Below, piece after piece: positions 25,641 through 34,310 of a DNA stretch of 64,000 nt; the stretch's first letter is position 1; each line of letters begins with the position of its first letter. The notes beneath the pieces were generated by a model, which was not told the origin of the DNA, ran no database searches, and saw only the letters and a list, made by a program, of their open reading frames with translations. The stretch covers positions 167,726 through 231,725 of the forward strand of contig OY279575.1 of assembly GCA_958267355.1 (NCBI GenBank), written 5' to 3'. Source of the DNA: an uncultured Alphaproteobacteria bacterium. GTDB taxonomy: Bacteria > Pseudomonadota > Alphaproteobacteria > JALCBB01. The position numbers were made by a program, and so were the translations under genes.

Positions 25641-28600
25641 TTAAGGCTTCCAAGTTTTATCGATTTCTTGCATTAGGCGATCGGTTTCAATCAAGACAGC
25701 AATGATTTTTCGGTAGTGCTTTATCTCGTTTTTCGTGAGGCAACGCCCTTTGCGGTCTTTAAGCCATTTTTGTGCGGGTTGGTAGGCACCGATACGGAAC
25801 TCCCATGCTTTCTCTGGTACGTTGGAGAAGTATTGCTTGCTGTTGATGAAAACTTTGCCACCATCTTTCGGGTCAAAGTTTATTTTCTTTACTTCGTGGT
25901 TGCCTTTTTTGGGGTAGCCGACTTTTGGCTCTGGCACTTCCTCCATCAGGTGTAGTTTGCGAATTTTGCTTCCAAGGTTTGCTAAAGCACGGAAGGTTTT
26001 TGCATCTTCAGGATAGGGCACACGCGGAAAGTCGTATTTTAGAAATTCAACATATTCCTCGCGGTAGGTTGGGGAATGCAAAACTGCATAGATATAATCC
26101 AGCAGGTTATAGGGTGAAAAACACTTGCTATCCCTGTTTGGTTCGGCTGTGAAGCGTAAGCCGATTTTTTGAGCAATTCTCTCAACGATTTTCTCATTAA
26201 GATTTGGTTCGCGTCCACTAGACCCATTAGCTTTTTGCACAAGGTCGTCTTCTGGATAAAGATAAAGCGGTGCTTGATAGTTTGTCGTCTTGCCCGAAGT
26301 AATACCGTGTTCGGTTATATGCCTACTGACAAACACATGGGCAAAAGGTCCAACAATTTCTTCTCGCTTGTGAAGAATTATTCCAATATTCTCGCCTGCC
26401 AAAAAGTGGCGCATCAATTCTCTGCGTGGCCAACTAGAAAACCCACTGGTCGTGCCAGTGTAATAGGTATAGCGTTCATCAAACGGACGATACGCGATGA
26501 GGGTAGGCTTATCTTCTTTTTTCTTATCAAAAACATTTTCTTTCAAATCTCTTCTTGCCCCTGCAACAGACCAGTTTCTTCCATCATCTCCTAATTTAAA
26601 TTCCTCTCGAGCCTCTTCATTGTTCAATTTCATGAAGCGAGTTGTAGCGTTTCTTAACTCTTCAGGTGTAAAATAAATCGTGAATTTATCTTTGGCTGTG
26701 ACAATTCCAGAAACCCTTTTTGTAAATGCATCTTTTAAAGAAAAACCTAAAATGTAGCTATCGTGCTTGGACATGTCCGTTGGGATAAAATAGTAAGAAG
26801 GCGAAATAGGAGCAAGGCTATTCCACTTTATATTTTGCATCGCATTCCTTAAAAGAAATTGGTACTTATCCATGCGCTTCCCATAAACATCTTTGTGGCA
26901 CACCTTGCCGAGCTCATTCTTTTTCTTCTTACCCGTCTTGATAAACAGGTTGATGGAGACGCCCTGCTGAATATCAAATACATTCTCGTCTTTTGAACCA
27001 TCAGGAGCTACTTCTTTTTTCTTAGAATTTCCGTGCAGATTTAACACGTAAATTTTGTCAAAAGTGCGGAGCAAGTGCTGACGCATACCGCGAAAAGTCG
27101 GATTATCCAAGAATGCATGGTTGCAGATATAGGCAAGCACTCCCTGTTCTGCCCTTTCAATGTAAGCTTCTCCCATACGGATAAATTTCACATAATCATC
27201 TTGCAACCAATGTTTTTGCTCTCTGAAATGCTTGCCATCTACACGTTTGTACTCCTTTACTAATTTGGTAATCCAATCCCCTTTGTTAGCTGAACGGGCG
27301 TTGTAGGGTGGATTGCCGATAATTACCATTATCGGCTTATCCTTTTTAACCCTGTCTGCCTCTTTTGCCTCGTACTTGAGCCATCTACCAAGATCGAATT
27401 CTGCAGGGGCTTTGCTACGGTCTTCTAAAGAGTTGGTGAGGAAGATTTGTAACCGCTCATTTTCATCTGCATCGGTAAGCCCTTCTTTTTCGCGCAAAAC
27501 CATCCTTAACTTAGCGTGGGCGATGGCGTAGGGAGCCATTAAATACTCAAAGCCGTGCAGACGCGGGATGAGCTCGTCTTTTACATAGTCGCGCCAAGTG
27601 CCGCGTTGATCTTTAATGAGCGGGTCGTTATAGATATGCTCCACGATGGCGGCAAGAAAAGTACCCGTGCCTGTGGCGGGGTCTAAAATCTGTACACAGT
27701 GGATGTGTTCTTTTTTTTCTACCTTTTCTTTTTTTACATCCGCGTCTACATCTACCTCTTCGCCTTTCTCGTCTAGGTAAACTTCCCTTTTGTGCCAAAA
27801 TTTCTCTTTATAAGCTAGACCACCTTTCAATCCGAATTCTTGCTCTAAGATATCATCCACCGCACGGACAATAAAATCCACGACTGAGTCGGGGGTGTAA
27901 TAGACACCACGAATTCGGCGTAACTTGGGGTCATATGCTTTCAGAAAAGTTTCATAAAAATGCATAAAAGGATCAATTTTTTTGTCTTGTCTATCTGTCT
28001 GTGCCACTTGTTCCATAAGGCTATGGACATTTGCAGCGTCAAACATTTCTGCGAGCTCTTCCACCAATGGAGCAATTCTTTCGTCTAGTTTGCTCCCTGC
28101 TATATAATCAAAGAAGTTACGCAAAAATGGATTGCTCTTCGGGATCAATTCCCCTGCTTTCTGGCGTGTGAATCCCTTGTCATTAGGGTCATACATACGG
28201 GCGGCGAGCATTCCGTAAACCAGAGTTTGTGCATACATATCCGCAAAAGCATCGTCGTTTAAGTCGTGAATTAAGTACTTCTCAAAAATCCCCATCTGGT
28301 CGGCAAAATTTTCATTCGCGCCATTTTCATCTTTTCCCTTATCTTCCTCCAAGGCTTCTTTTATCTTATCCCTTAAGGCAACCGCCATATCCGCCATAAA
28401 TTCTGCTAGGTCGTCTGCACTGGAAATAAAACTTTTGTGCTTCTCAAAAAGACTCACCAAATTGGCGAAGGTCTCATAGTTTTCTGGCAAGAGTTTAATC
28501 TTGTCGCCCGCCAATTTTGCAACTTCCACCCGACGAATTTCTTTTTTGTCGCGGTACAAACGAAATTCTAACTGGTTCGTCAGAATTAAGTTGGGAAACT

Positions 28601-28880
28601 TTTCCAAATAACCTTTCAGTTGCTTGCTTTTTTCAGCAGTATTCAGGTCAATGTGTACATCTTTCGCCTCCAAGTGCCCGAAGGGAATACCCTTGCGGCG
28701 GAAGTTCATATCAGGCTTTTTCCCTGCCCTCTGTTTTGGCTCGTTGGTAACCCGAACCCCCTTCTTGAGGACGGAATTAAAGAAATTCACCAAGTGCGGG
28801 CGGTACGAGTGCTCGGAGGTCTCGCCAGCCTTATGCTCGGCGACAATGTCCTTCACATAGGCGGATATGTCTTTTTTCAT
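25641..28880 (-). CDS. Type ISP/IIG-like restriction enzyme with adenine methyltransferase
   Basis: 1079-residue single-chain restriction-modification protein. Seen: N-terminal Mrr-like nuclease with PD56-57 and E71-A-K73 (KKPDMNF, FGHLEAK); helical connector to about 300; an N6-adenine methyltransferase with GVYYTPDSVVDFIV, motif I DPATGTGTFL near 399 and motif IV NPPY near 521; then a C-terminal target-recognition region ending WKP. It lacks the SF2 helicase domain of true Type ISP enzymes such as LlaBIII, so it may act as a Type IIG-like enzyme. GGAGG lies 10 nt before the ATG. The interior has markedly lower GC than the flanks, in keeping with acquisition. Divergent from the HrgA-like nuclease, and followed by cassette copy B. 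Confidence 0.88.
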   Translation of the reverse strand: MKKDISAYVKDIVAEHKAGETSEHSYRPHLVNFFNSVLKKGVRVTNEPKQRAGKKPDMNFRRKGIPFGHLEAKDVHIDLNTAEKSKQLKGYLEKFPNLILTNQLEFRLYRDKKEIRRVEVAKLAGDKIKLLPENYETFANLVSLFEKHKSFISSADDLAEFMADMAVALRDKIKEALEEDKGKDENGANENFADQMGIFEKYLIHDLNDDAFADMYAQTLVYGMLAARMYDPNDKGFTRQKAGELIPKSNPFLRNFFDYIAGSKLDERIAPLVEELAEMFDAANVHSLMEQVAQTDRQDKKIDPFMHFYETFLKAYDPKLRRIRGVYYTPDSVVDFIVRAVDDILEQEFGLKGGLAYKEKFWHKREVYLDEKGEEVDVDADVKKEKVEKKEHIHCVQILDPATGTGTFLAAIVEHIYNDPLIKDQRGTWRDYVKDELIPRLHGFEYLMAPYAIAHAKLRMVLREKEGLTDADENERLQIFLTNSLEDRSKAPAEFDLGRWLKYEAKEADRVKKDKPIMVIIGNPPYNARSANKGDWITKLVKEYKRVDGKHFREQKHWLQDDYVKFIRMGEAYIERAEQGVLAYICNHAFLDNPTFRGMRQHLLRTFDKIYVLNLHGNSKKKEVAPDGSKDENVFDIQQGVSINLFIKTGKKKKNELGKVCHKDVYGKRMDKYQFLLRNAMQNIKWNSLAPISPSYYFIPTDMSKHDSYILGFSLKDAFTKRVSGIVTAKDKFTIYFTPEELRNATTRFMKLNNEEAREEFKLGDDGRNWSVAGARRDLKENVFDKKKEDKPTLIAYRPFDERYTYYTGTTSGFSSWPRRELMRHFLAGENIGIILHKREEIVGPFAHVFVSRHITEHGITSGKTTNYQAPLYLYPEDDLVQKANGSSGREPNLNEKIVERIAQKIGLRFTAEPNRDSKCFSPYNLLDYIYAVLHSPTYREEYVEFLKYDFPRVPYPEDAKTFRALANLGSKIRKLHLMEEVPEPKVGYPKKGNHEVKKINFDPKDGGKVFINSKQYFSNVPEKAWEFRIGAYQPAQKWLKDRKGRCLTKNEIKHYRKIIAVLIETDRLMQEIDKTWKP

Positions 28881-29328
28881 CGCTGGAAAGCCTCCGACAC
28901 AAAACGAATCTCTAAAGGCAACTTTACTACGAAATCAGCGAGCTTGCGCCGCTTTTTATGCGCCCCTGCGGGGCGCGTTCCCTCACGCTTGGGGCAAGCC
29001 CCAAGCGTGCCCACCCCTCCCCCCGCGTTGCCTGCGGCAACGCGACCCCCTCCGTCCCGAGGGGGTATGCGGCTCTGCGAGCCGCACTTTTCCCGCCATC
29101 CCCCCCAAAGTCTGCTCCGCAGACTTTGACCCCAGCTTTTTTACGGCGGCTTGCACCGCCTTTTTGCACGGCTCGGCAAGCTCGCCGTGGCTTCGCCGCC
29201 ACTTCGTGGTGCGTGCCCTCGTGCCTGCCTACGGCAGACACAGCCCATAGGGGGGAATAAAAATATTCCCTCTGTTCTAGAGAGAAAAGGTTTGGCGAAT
29301 TCCGTGAGAGAGAGTAAATTCCCGCAGT
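28881..29328. repeat. Hairpin block between divergent restriction genes
   Basis: From about 28945: GCCCCTGCGGGGC, CGCTTGGGGCAAGCCCCAAGCG, CCCCCTCCGTCCCGAGGGGG, GCGGCTCTGCGAGCCGC, the slot module CCCCCCCAAA with GTCTGCTCCGCAGAC and TTTGACCCC (29103-29133), GGCGGCTTGCACCGCC, and a degenerate CCCATAGGGGGG scaffold near 29247-29259 with slot hairpin GTGCCTGCCTACGGCAGACAC. No coding frame is supported. Confidence 0.85.
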
Positions 29329-29357
29329 TTGGCAATCGCAATCCTTAGGGGTATCAT
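29329..29357 (+). promoter_or_regulatory. Sigma-70 promoter for the HrgA-like nuclease
   Basis: TTGGCA (29329-29334), 17-bp spacer, TATCAT (29352-29357), 38 bp before the start codon. It is the best -35/-10 pair seen in the window. Confidence 0.6.
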
Positions 29358-29395
29358 CTAGCCAAGGCAAAACTTTCTAATCGAGGAGAAAGAAA

Positions 29396-30781
29396 ATGGA
29401 ATTCGGAAGCTACGAAGAACGACAAGACGTGAAGATGAATTTGTCCGAAAGGATTGGAAAGTATCTCCAACAAAATTCTGGCAAAAAGCTGACAGCTGGC
29501 GATCTGGTTCAGTGGTTTAAAGTAACCTATAGACCAGCATATGAAGAGAAAAGACAAGCAACCAACAAAAAAACAGATGAAGAACTTGATTTGCAAATCG
29601 GAGCTGAAATAAGATCCTGTTACTATCACGGATATCTAAACAATTATGGAATTCAACGAACAGAAGAAGTTAACGAAGGTAAGTCTACACTCTATTACTA
29701 CTATAGTGGTGTGGATGGGAATCATAACTTTTCTACTTCTGAAGCTCCGAACTATGTAGATACAAAACAAGAAGACCGAGGTGAGGCAATTCGCCTAACA
29801 GAGCGATTGACGATTTACCTTAAGGAAAATCCAGGTAAAAGATGCACTGCCAGAGAATTAGCCGTGTGGTTTATGCAGAAATTTCCGCAGGCGTGTGAAG
29901 CTAAAAAACGGCGCTCAAGAGCACAAAAAACACCAATAGATTCTGATGCAGCCTTAGAGACTCAAATTGTGTCTGAGATAGGTGCTCACCGAAAAGCCCT
30001 AGAGAAAAACGGAATTCTGGTTACAAGCGAAAGACCACGCAGATACTATTATGAGGAAGGTGAAAATAGTTCAGGTGAAACAATTGCCTATGCAGAACCT
30101 GCATCAACTCCCCATGCTGTCGAATCTTTTGGAGTTGCAGACAAAGATCAAATTCACCTTCAAGAAAAAACTCGCCCTTCAAGTGAAGAAGATTTATACA
30201 TGCCAGCTTTAGAATTTATTCGCACTGAGCGAGGTGTTCTTGGCAAGCGGATTCATGAAGGGCGATCCAGCAACAGAAGGGGGCCTGGCGGTAATCGTTG
30301 GCTCTACCCTGACTTGGTCGGCATGGAGGACTTAAGCTCCAATTGGAATAGGGGAGTTAGAGATTATGTTTTTGAGACAGAGGAAAAGAAGGTGAAGCTC
30401 TGGTCTCTGGAGGTAAAGGTAGAAATTAACCGATCTGATGTGCGAGAGTACTTTTTCCAAGCCGTTAGCAATTCCTCTTGGGCAAATGTCGGCTACTTGG
30501 CAGCATGGGATATAAAGGATAGCGCCCTTGATGAATTACGAATTCTATCAGGACTGCATGGTATCGGATTTATTCAACTCAATTACGATGAACCATCTGA
30601 GAGTCAGATCATCATCCCAGCACAAGAGCGAGCAGATGTAGATTGGTCTACCGCAAGTAGAATTGCTGATGAAAACACGGATTTCAGAAATTATATCAAT
30701 GCTGTCAAAGTCTATCGCAGGATGGGTGGTGATGGTATTAACTGGTCAGATTGGGATACGCCCGAAATTGAAGATGATTAA
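29396..30781 (+). CDS. HrgA-like nuclease with two N-terminal winged-helix repeats
   Basis: 461 residues. Two related winged-helix-like domains of the type found at the N-terminus of HrgA/COG2958 proteins lie at about 16-103 (LSERIGKYLQQNSGKKLTAG) and 134-220 (LTERLTIYLKENPGKRCTAR). A linker of about 45 residues leads to a C-terminal PD-(D/E)xK-like nuclease with Asp306 in RWLYPDLVG and E339-V-K341 in WSLEVKVE, followed by FFQAVSNSSWANVGYLAAW. This pattern suggests a DNA-cleaving defence enzyme; no methyltransferase partner is adjacent other than the divergent Type ISP-like gene. GAGGAG lies 8 nt before the ATG. GC is lower than in neighbouring core genes. Confidence 0.78.
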   Translation: MEFGSYEERQDVKMNLSERIGKYLQQNSGKKLTAGDLVQWFKVTYRPAYEEKRQATNKKTDEELDLQIGAEIRSCYYHGYLNNYGIQRTEEVNEGKSTLYYYYSGVDGNHNFSTSEAPNYVDTKQEDRGEAIRLTERLTIYLKENPGKRCTARELAVWFMQKFPQACEAKKRRSRAQKTPIDSDAALETQIVSEIGAHRKALEKNGILVTSERPRRYYYEEGENSSGETIAYAEPASTPHAVESFGVADKDQIHLQEKTRPSSEEDLYMPALEFIRTERGVLGKRIHEGRSSNRRGPGGNRWLYPDLVGMEDLSSNWNRGVRDYVFETEEKKVKLWSLEVKVEINRSDVREYFFQAVSNSSWANVGYLAAWDIKDSALDELRILSGLHGIGFIQLNYDEPSESQIIIPAQERADVDWSTASRIADENTDFRNYINAVKVYRRMGGDGINWSDWDTPEIEDD

Positions 30782-30894
30782 GTTTGTTGGTGGGGGGGGG
30801 ATTTTGGTGTCTTGCCCGCTTGTGGGCACTTGGTGGGGGTTTGTCTTCTAAAGTTGGGGGAGGGTAGGGGGCTGGGCCCTACGGGCAGTGCGGA
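30782..30894. repeat. G-rich gap with G9 tract
   Basis: G9 at 30792-30800, the palindrome GTGTCTTGCCCGCTTGTGGGC, and GGGCCCTACGGGC near 30871. No gene. Confidence 0.6.
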
Positions 30895-31983
30895 TTAAGC
30901 CTTAACTTTTCTGTTTTTCTTGTTTCTTTGACGCTCCGCCTTCTTTCTGCGCATTTCCACCATCGCTTTATCTCCTGCTTCTGTGCCGTCGTGGAAAGTG
31001 CCCATCCAGTAGTCCCACGGAGTGTCAGGGCTGCCGTAGTTGCAGTCAAAGTAGCGGTGGTGCAGGTGGTGGTAAAAGTCGGCGACATCAAGCCGTTTGC
31101 GTCCGCGCAGGCGAAAGCCTTCAAAGCCTGTGTGGCTCAAAGGTGCGCCGAGTCCGTGGATCAGCAAGTTAAAGAACGCATGCACAGGATGCGACAGCAC
31201 AAACAAATACAACAAGCAGTCGGTAAACAAGATCACATGCTCGGCAGGATGCATCGCCAATCCTGACCACGGACCAATATTCACATTGTTGTGATGCCAT
31301 GAATGAATGCGCTTGTACAATGGCTTCCAATGCAACAGGCGGTGTTGTGCGTAGAAATGCACTCCTGTCCAAAACGGAATTAACAAGAACAGGGCGACGA
31401 GCCACACCCACGCCCACGGCGAGCCTTCGCCAACCCCTAGCAACGGAGAAAATCCACTGGCAAAGCCCCACAACAGCAGGCATTCATAGGCGCTCCACGC
31501 GCCGACACCGCCAGTCAAAGTCCAAAACATATTGTCGCGGACTTGGTCGCCGAACAAAAACCGCTTACTACCTTTGACGAAAGGCCGTGCATCGTATTGC
31601 AGTTCGGCATTTTGTCCGCGCAAAACATAAAACCACAGGTGCGCTCCGCCGACGATGGCTAGCGTGATGATGAAGTTACGCGCCCAGATGTAGCTCATCC
31701 ACTGCCAGTGAAAGTCAGCCATTGTCTCCAATGGTGGAGTGAAGAAAAACCACAGCACCAGCGCGATCATCAGAAACCAGAACCGCTCCTTGGTTGGCCG
31801 CCACGGACGCGCAATAAACCACGCCACCGCCAACGGCTTGCGCCACGGGCGATACCACAGCGGAGGTACAGCAAGCGGCTCGGGCGGCAGGTAGTTCCAC
31901 TGTTTGCGTTGTTTGGCGCGTAAGCTTGCGTTTGTGCTTGCGTCTGCGCCTGTGTTTGCGCTTATGCTTGTGGCTTCGCTCAT
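30895..31983 (-). CDS. Sterol desaturase / fatty acid hydroxylase superfamily protein
   Basis: Di-iron membrane oxygenase family, 362 residues. Seen: the histidine clusters HFYAQHRLLH, HSWHH, HPAEH and HHLHHRYFD, which ligate the iron pair, and membrane spans at about 70-85, 105-125, 165-190 and 198-215. The lipid substrate cannot be inferred. The N-terminal 35 residues are a Ser/Thr/Ala repeat (TSISANTGADASTNAS) encoded by four 12-nt units at 31924-31971, and the C-terminus is basic (RRKKAERQRNKKNRKVK). It is divergent from the dehydrogenase gene at 32141. Confidence 0.88.
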   Translation of the reverse strand: MSEATSISANTGADASTNASLRAKQRKQWNYLPPEPLAVPPLWYRPWRKPLAVAWFIARPWRPTKERFWFLMIALVLWFFFTPPLETMADFHWQWMSYIWARNFIITLAIVGGAHLWFYVLRGQNAELQYDARPFVKGSKRFLFGDQVRDNMFWTLTGGVGAWSAYECLLLWGFASGFSPLLGVGEGSPWAWVWLVALFLLIPFWTGVHFYAQHRLLHWKPLYKRIHSWHHNNVNIGPWSGLAMHPAEHVILFTDCLLYLFVLSHPVHAFFNLLIHGLGAPLSHTGFEGFRLRGRKRLDVADFYHHLHHRYFDCNYGSPDTPWDYWMGTFHDGTEAGDKAMVEMRRKKAERQRNKKNRKVKA

Positions 31984-32140
31984 GGCAACCCTCCCTACCC
32001 CTTAAGGATATGATTGTAAGGACACGATTGACTCGGCATTTTATTAGGCGAATTTTGTGGCTCTTGCAATGGCGGCGTTTTTCCTATATCCCCTAAATCG
32101 CACGGACAAGACTCCACTTCTGGCAAAGGAATTCTGACTT

Positions 32141-33124
32141 ATGACGCAATCCACGATCGCGAAAATCGGCTTTATCGGCCTCGGCAATGTCGGAGCCAAA
32201 CTTGCGGGCAGTCTTCTGCGCAATGGCTACGACTTAACGGTGCGCGACCTGGACGAGTCGGCGGCGCGTCCGCTGTTAGACGCGGGCGCGGCGTGGAGTG
32301 AGTCGCCGCGAGCGATGGCAGAGTCGTGCGACTTACTGATAACCTGCTTGCCTTCGCCAGCGGCGAGTGCTGCGGTGCTGGAAGACGCGAGCGATGGCGC
32401 ACTTGCGGGCTTATCGGAGGGCAAGATCTGGGCTGAGATGAGCACAACCGACTACAACGAAGCCACGCGGCTTGGAGCACTTGTCAAGCAACGGGGTGCA
32501 ATGCCCGTTGATTGTCCTGTCTCGGGCGGATGTCACCGTGCGGCGACGGGTAACATTTCCATTTTTGCAGGATGCGACCGCGCTACCTTTGACTGCATAC
32601 TTCCTGTGCTGACGACGATGGGGCGGCGCATTTTGCATACGGGAGATCTTGGCTCTGCCAGCATTTTGAAGGTCCTGACGAACTACTTGGCGACAGCGAA
32701 TTTGCTGTCGTGTGCTGAAGCTTTGGCGACTGCGCAGGCGGCGGGTATGGATTTAGCTACGACCTACGAAGCGATCCGCATATCTTCGGGTACATCGTTT
32801 GTGCATGAAACCGAAAGCCAGGTGATTTTAAACGGAAGTCGCGACATTAACTTCACGATGGACTTAGTCTGCAAAGACATAGGCTTATTTCAATCTATCG
32901 CCGAAGAACACGGAGTCCCCTTAGAGTTATCCCCTTTACTGGTGCGCATTTTTGAACAGGCTCGCCAAACTTACGGCGACCGCGAGCACTCCCCGAACAT
33001 TATCCGCCGTTATGAAGAGGCAACGGGCACAAAAATTCTCGCTGACGGCTTCCCTTCCGAGATCACCGACGACGAACCCGAAGAACCTGGTGCCGAAATT
33101 AAGCCCCATCAGCAACACCCCTAA
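32141..33124 (+). CDS. 3-Hydroxyisobutyrate dehydrogenase-family oxidoreductase
   Basis: NAD(P)-dependent beta-hydroxyacid dehydrogenase, 327 residues. Seen: the N-terminal Rossmann motif IGFIGLGNVGAKLAGSLL, the substrate-binding DCPVSGGCHRAATG, and the catalytic Lys in ASILKVLTNYLATANL. The C-terminal helical domain ends near residue 300, after which an acidic and proline tail (DDEPEEPGAEIKPHQQ) follows. Substrate could be 3-hydroxyisobutyrate, tartronate semialdehyde or a related hydroxyacid. AAGGAA lies 11 nt before the ATG. Confidence 0.88.
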   Translation: MTQSTIAKIGFIGLGNVGAKLAGSLLRNGYDLTVRDLDESAARPLLDAGAAWSESPRAMAESCDLLITCLPSPAASAAVLEDASDGALAGLSEGKIWAEMSTTDYNEATRLGALVKQRGAMPVDCPVSGGCHRAATGNISIFAGCDRATFDCILPVLTTMGRRILHTGDLGSASILKVLTNYLATANLLSCAEALATAQAAGMDLATTYEAIRISSGTSFVHETESQVILNGSRDINFTMDLVCKDIGLFQSIAEEHGVPLELSPLLVRIFEQARQTYGDREHSPNIIRRYEEATGTKILADGFPSEITDDEPEEPGAEIKPHQQHP

Positions 33125-33500
33125 CCCCTGCTCACCACCTATGGGGTGCGCGTGAGCAAAAGCACTAGCAAGGGGGATTTGGGGGAGGGCTAATAAAAAG
33201 TGCTTTAATCGTGTCCTTGGTGGGTTGGTGGAGCCACGGTAGGCTCAAGGCTTGGGTGTGTCCTAAATGGATTAGGGGGGCTTTAATTGTGTCCTTAAGC
33301 CTGTAAGCCAAGCCTGTAAGCCAAGCCTGTAAGCCTGTCTTTGGTAGGCTGTAAGGGGATAATCAGGGCTTCGCTCCATAAGGCAAGAGAGAGAAGCCGC
33401 TTTATGCTAGTTTAAGCGAATTGTGTCGCAACCCAACCAAGACTAAGGCTTAAACTTAATCCGCTTCAGCTAAGGGGGTGGTAGGTAATAGGATATCGTT
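33125..33500. repeat. Gap with short tandem repeats upstream of the XRE regulator
   Basis: Includes two partial copies of GGGGGCTTTAATTGTGTCCTT and a perfect 11-nt tandem AAGCCTGTAAGCC array at about 33297-33332. The remaining bases show no gene. AGGATA lies shortly before the GTG start at 33501. Confidence 0.75.
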
Positions 33501-34307
33501 GTGGTAAAGACCGAACAAACCGATTTCTCTCAAAACTTGCGGCTGCTCTGCAGCTTTGAGAAGTCCGTGTCTGATGTTTGCCGCGCCATCAGCATCAATC
33601 GCCAGCAATTCAATAAATATCTAAATGCCGCGTCTAAACCCTCCGCGGCAAACCTGCGCAGAATCTGCGAGCATTTCCATACCCATCAATCAGAACTTTA
33701 TCTGCCACACGCCGAGTTCACCGAATTACTCTCCCTGCGCGGATACGGTAGCGAACACACAGTCGCAGGACTCGCCGCTCCCGAACAACTCGTACGCCGT
33801 GCATTTCCAGGTAATCGCCGCGCACTTAGCCGCTATCTCGGATATTATCTCGCCCATTCACACGCGCTAAGTTGGGAAGGATATATCTTACGCGCGCTGG
33901 TCTGTCTCTACGAACGAGACGGAATGATACTAAGCAAAACAATTTCACGGGTTAAAGATCCGAAAGATGGGACTCCGTTTATCTCTAAATACGATGGCTA
34001 TGTCTCGTGGCTCGGCAGTGGCAATACAATCTTTGTCGTGGAATTCCAAAACCTCGCACAAGACGCTATCGCCACCACAATCCTGCAACCCAATATACGC
34101 AGTCAGGTCAGTCTGCTACGCGGTATCACACTGGATATGTCCAGCAAGCTGAAAGTGCCCTACGCTTCCAACTCAGTCTGGAAATTCTTAGGCACCACCG
34201 TCAAGCAACGTTCCGTGCTGCAGTCACTCGGAGTCTTTGCTCCAGACTCGCGGGCACTAGACCCACAGGTCAAACAAATACTCAAGAACACAGCCCTATA
34301 CCACTAA
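33501..34307 (+). CDS. XRE-type helix-turn-helix transcriptional regulator
   Basis: 268 residues from a GTG start. N-terminal helix-turn-helix at about 12-65 (KSVSDVCRAISINRQQFNKY followed by NLRRICEHFHTHQSELYLP) is of the Cro/CI type. The remaining 200 residues form an unrecognised ligand or effector domain rich in beta structure (for example KYDGYVSWLGSGNTIFVVEF). It lies tail-to-tail with the flavin monooxygenase gene, 3 bp apart, and could regulate it or the nearby amine genes, which is inferred from position only. Confidence 0.8.
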   Translation: MVKTEQTDFSQNLRLLCSFEKSVSDVCRAISINRQQFNKYLNAASKPSAANLRRICEHFHTHQSELYLPHAEFTELLSLRGYGSEHTVAGLAAPEQLVRRAFPGNRRALSRYLGYYLAHSHALSWEGYILRALVCLYERDGMILSKTISRVKDPKDGTPFISKYDGYVSWLGSGNTIFVVEFQNLAQDAIATTILQPNIRSQVSLLRGITLDMSSKLKVPYASNSVWKFLGTTVKQRSVLQSLGVFAPDSRALDPQVKQILKNTALYH

Positions 34308-34310
34308 ACC

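Noticed and set aside
11272-28880. Type I or BREX-like defence system
   Set aside because: No specificity subunit, helicase subunit, pglX/brxC-type genes or separate endonuclease subunits; both large proteins are single-chain enzymes.
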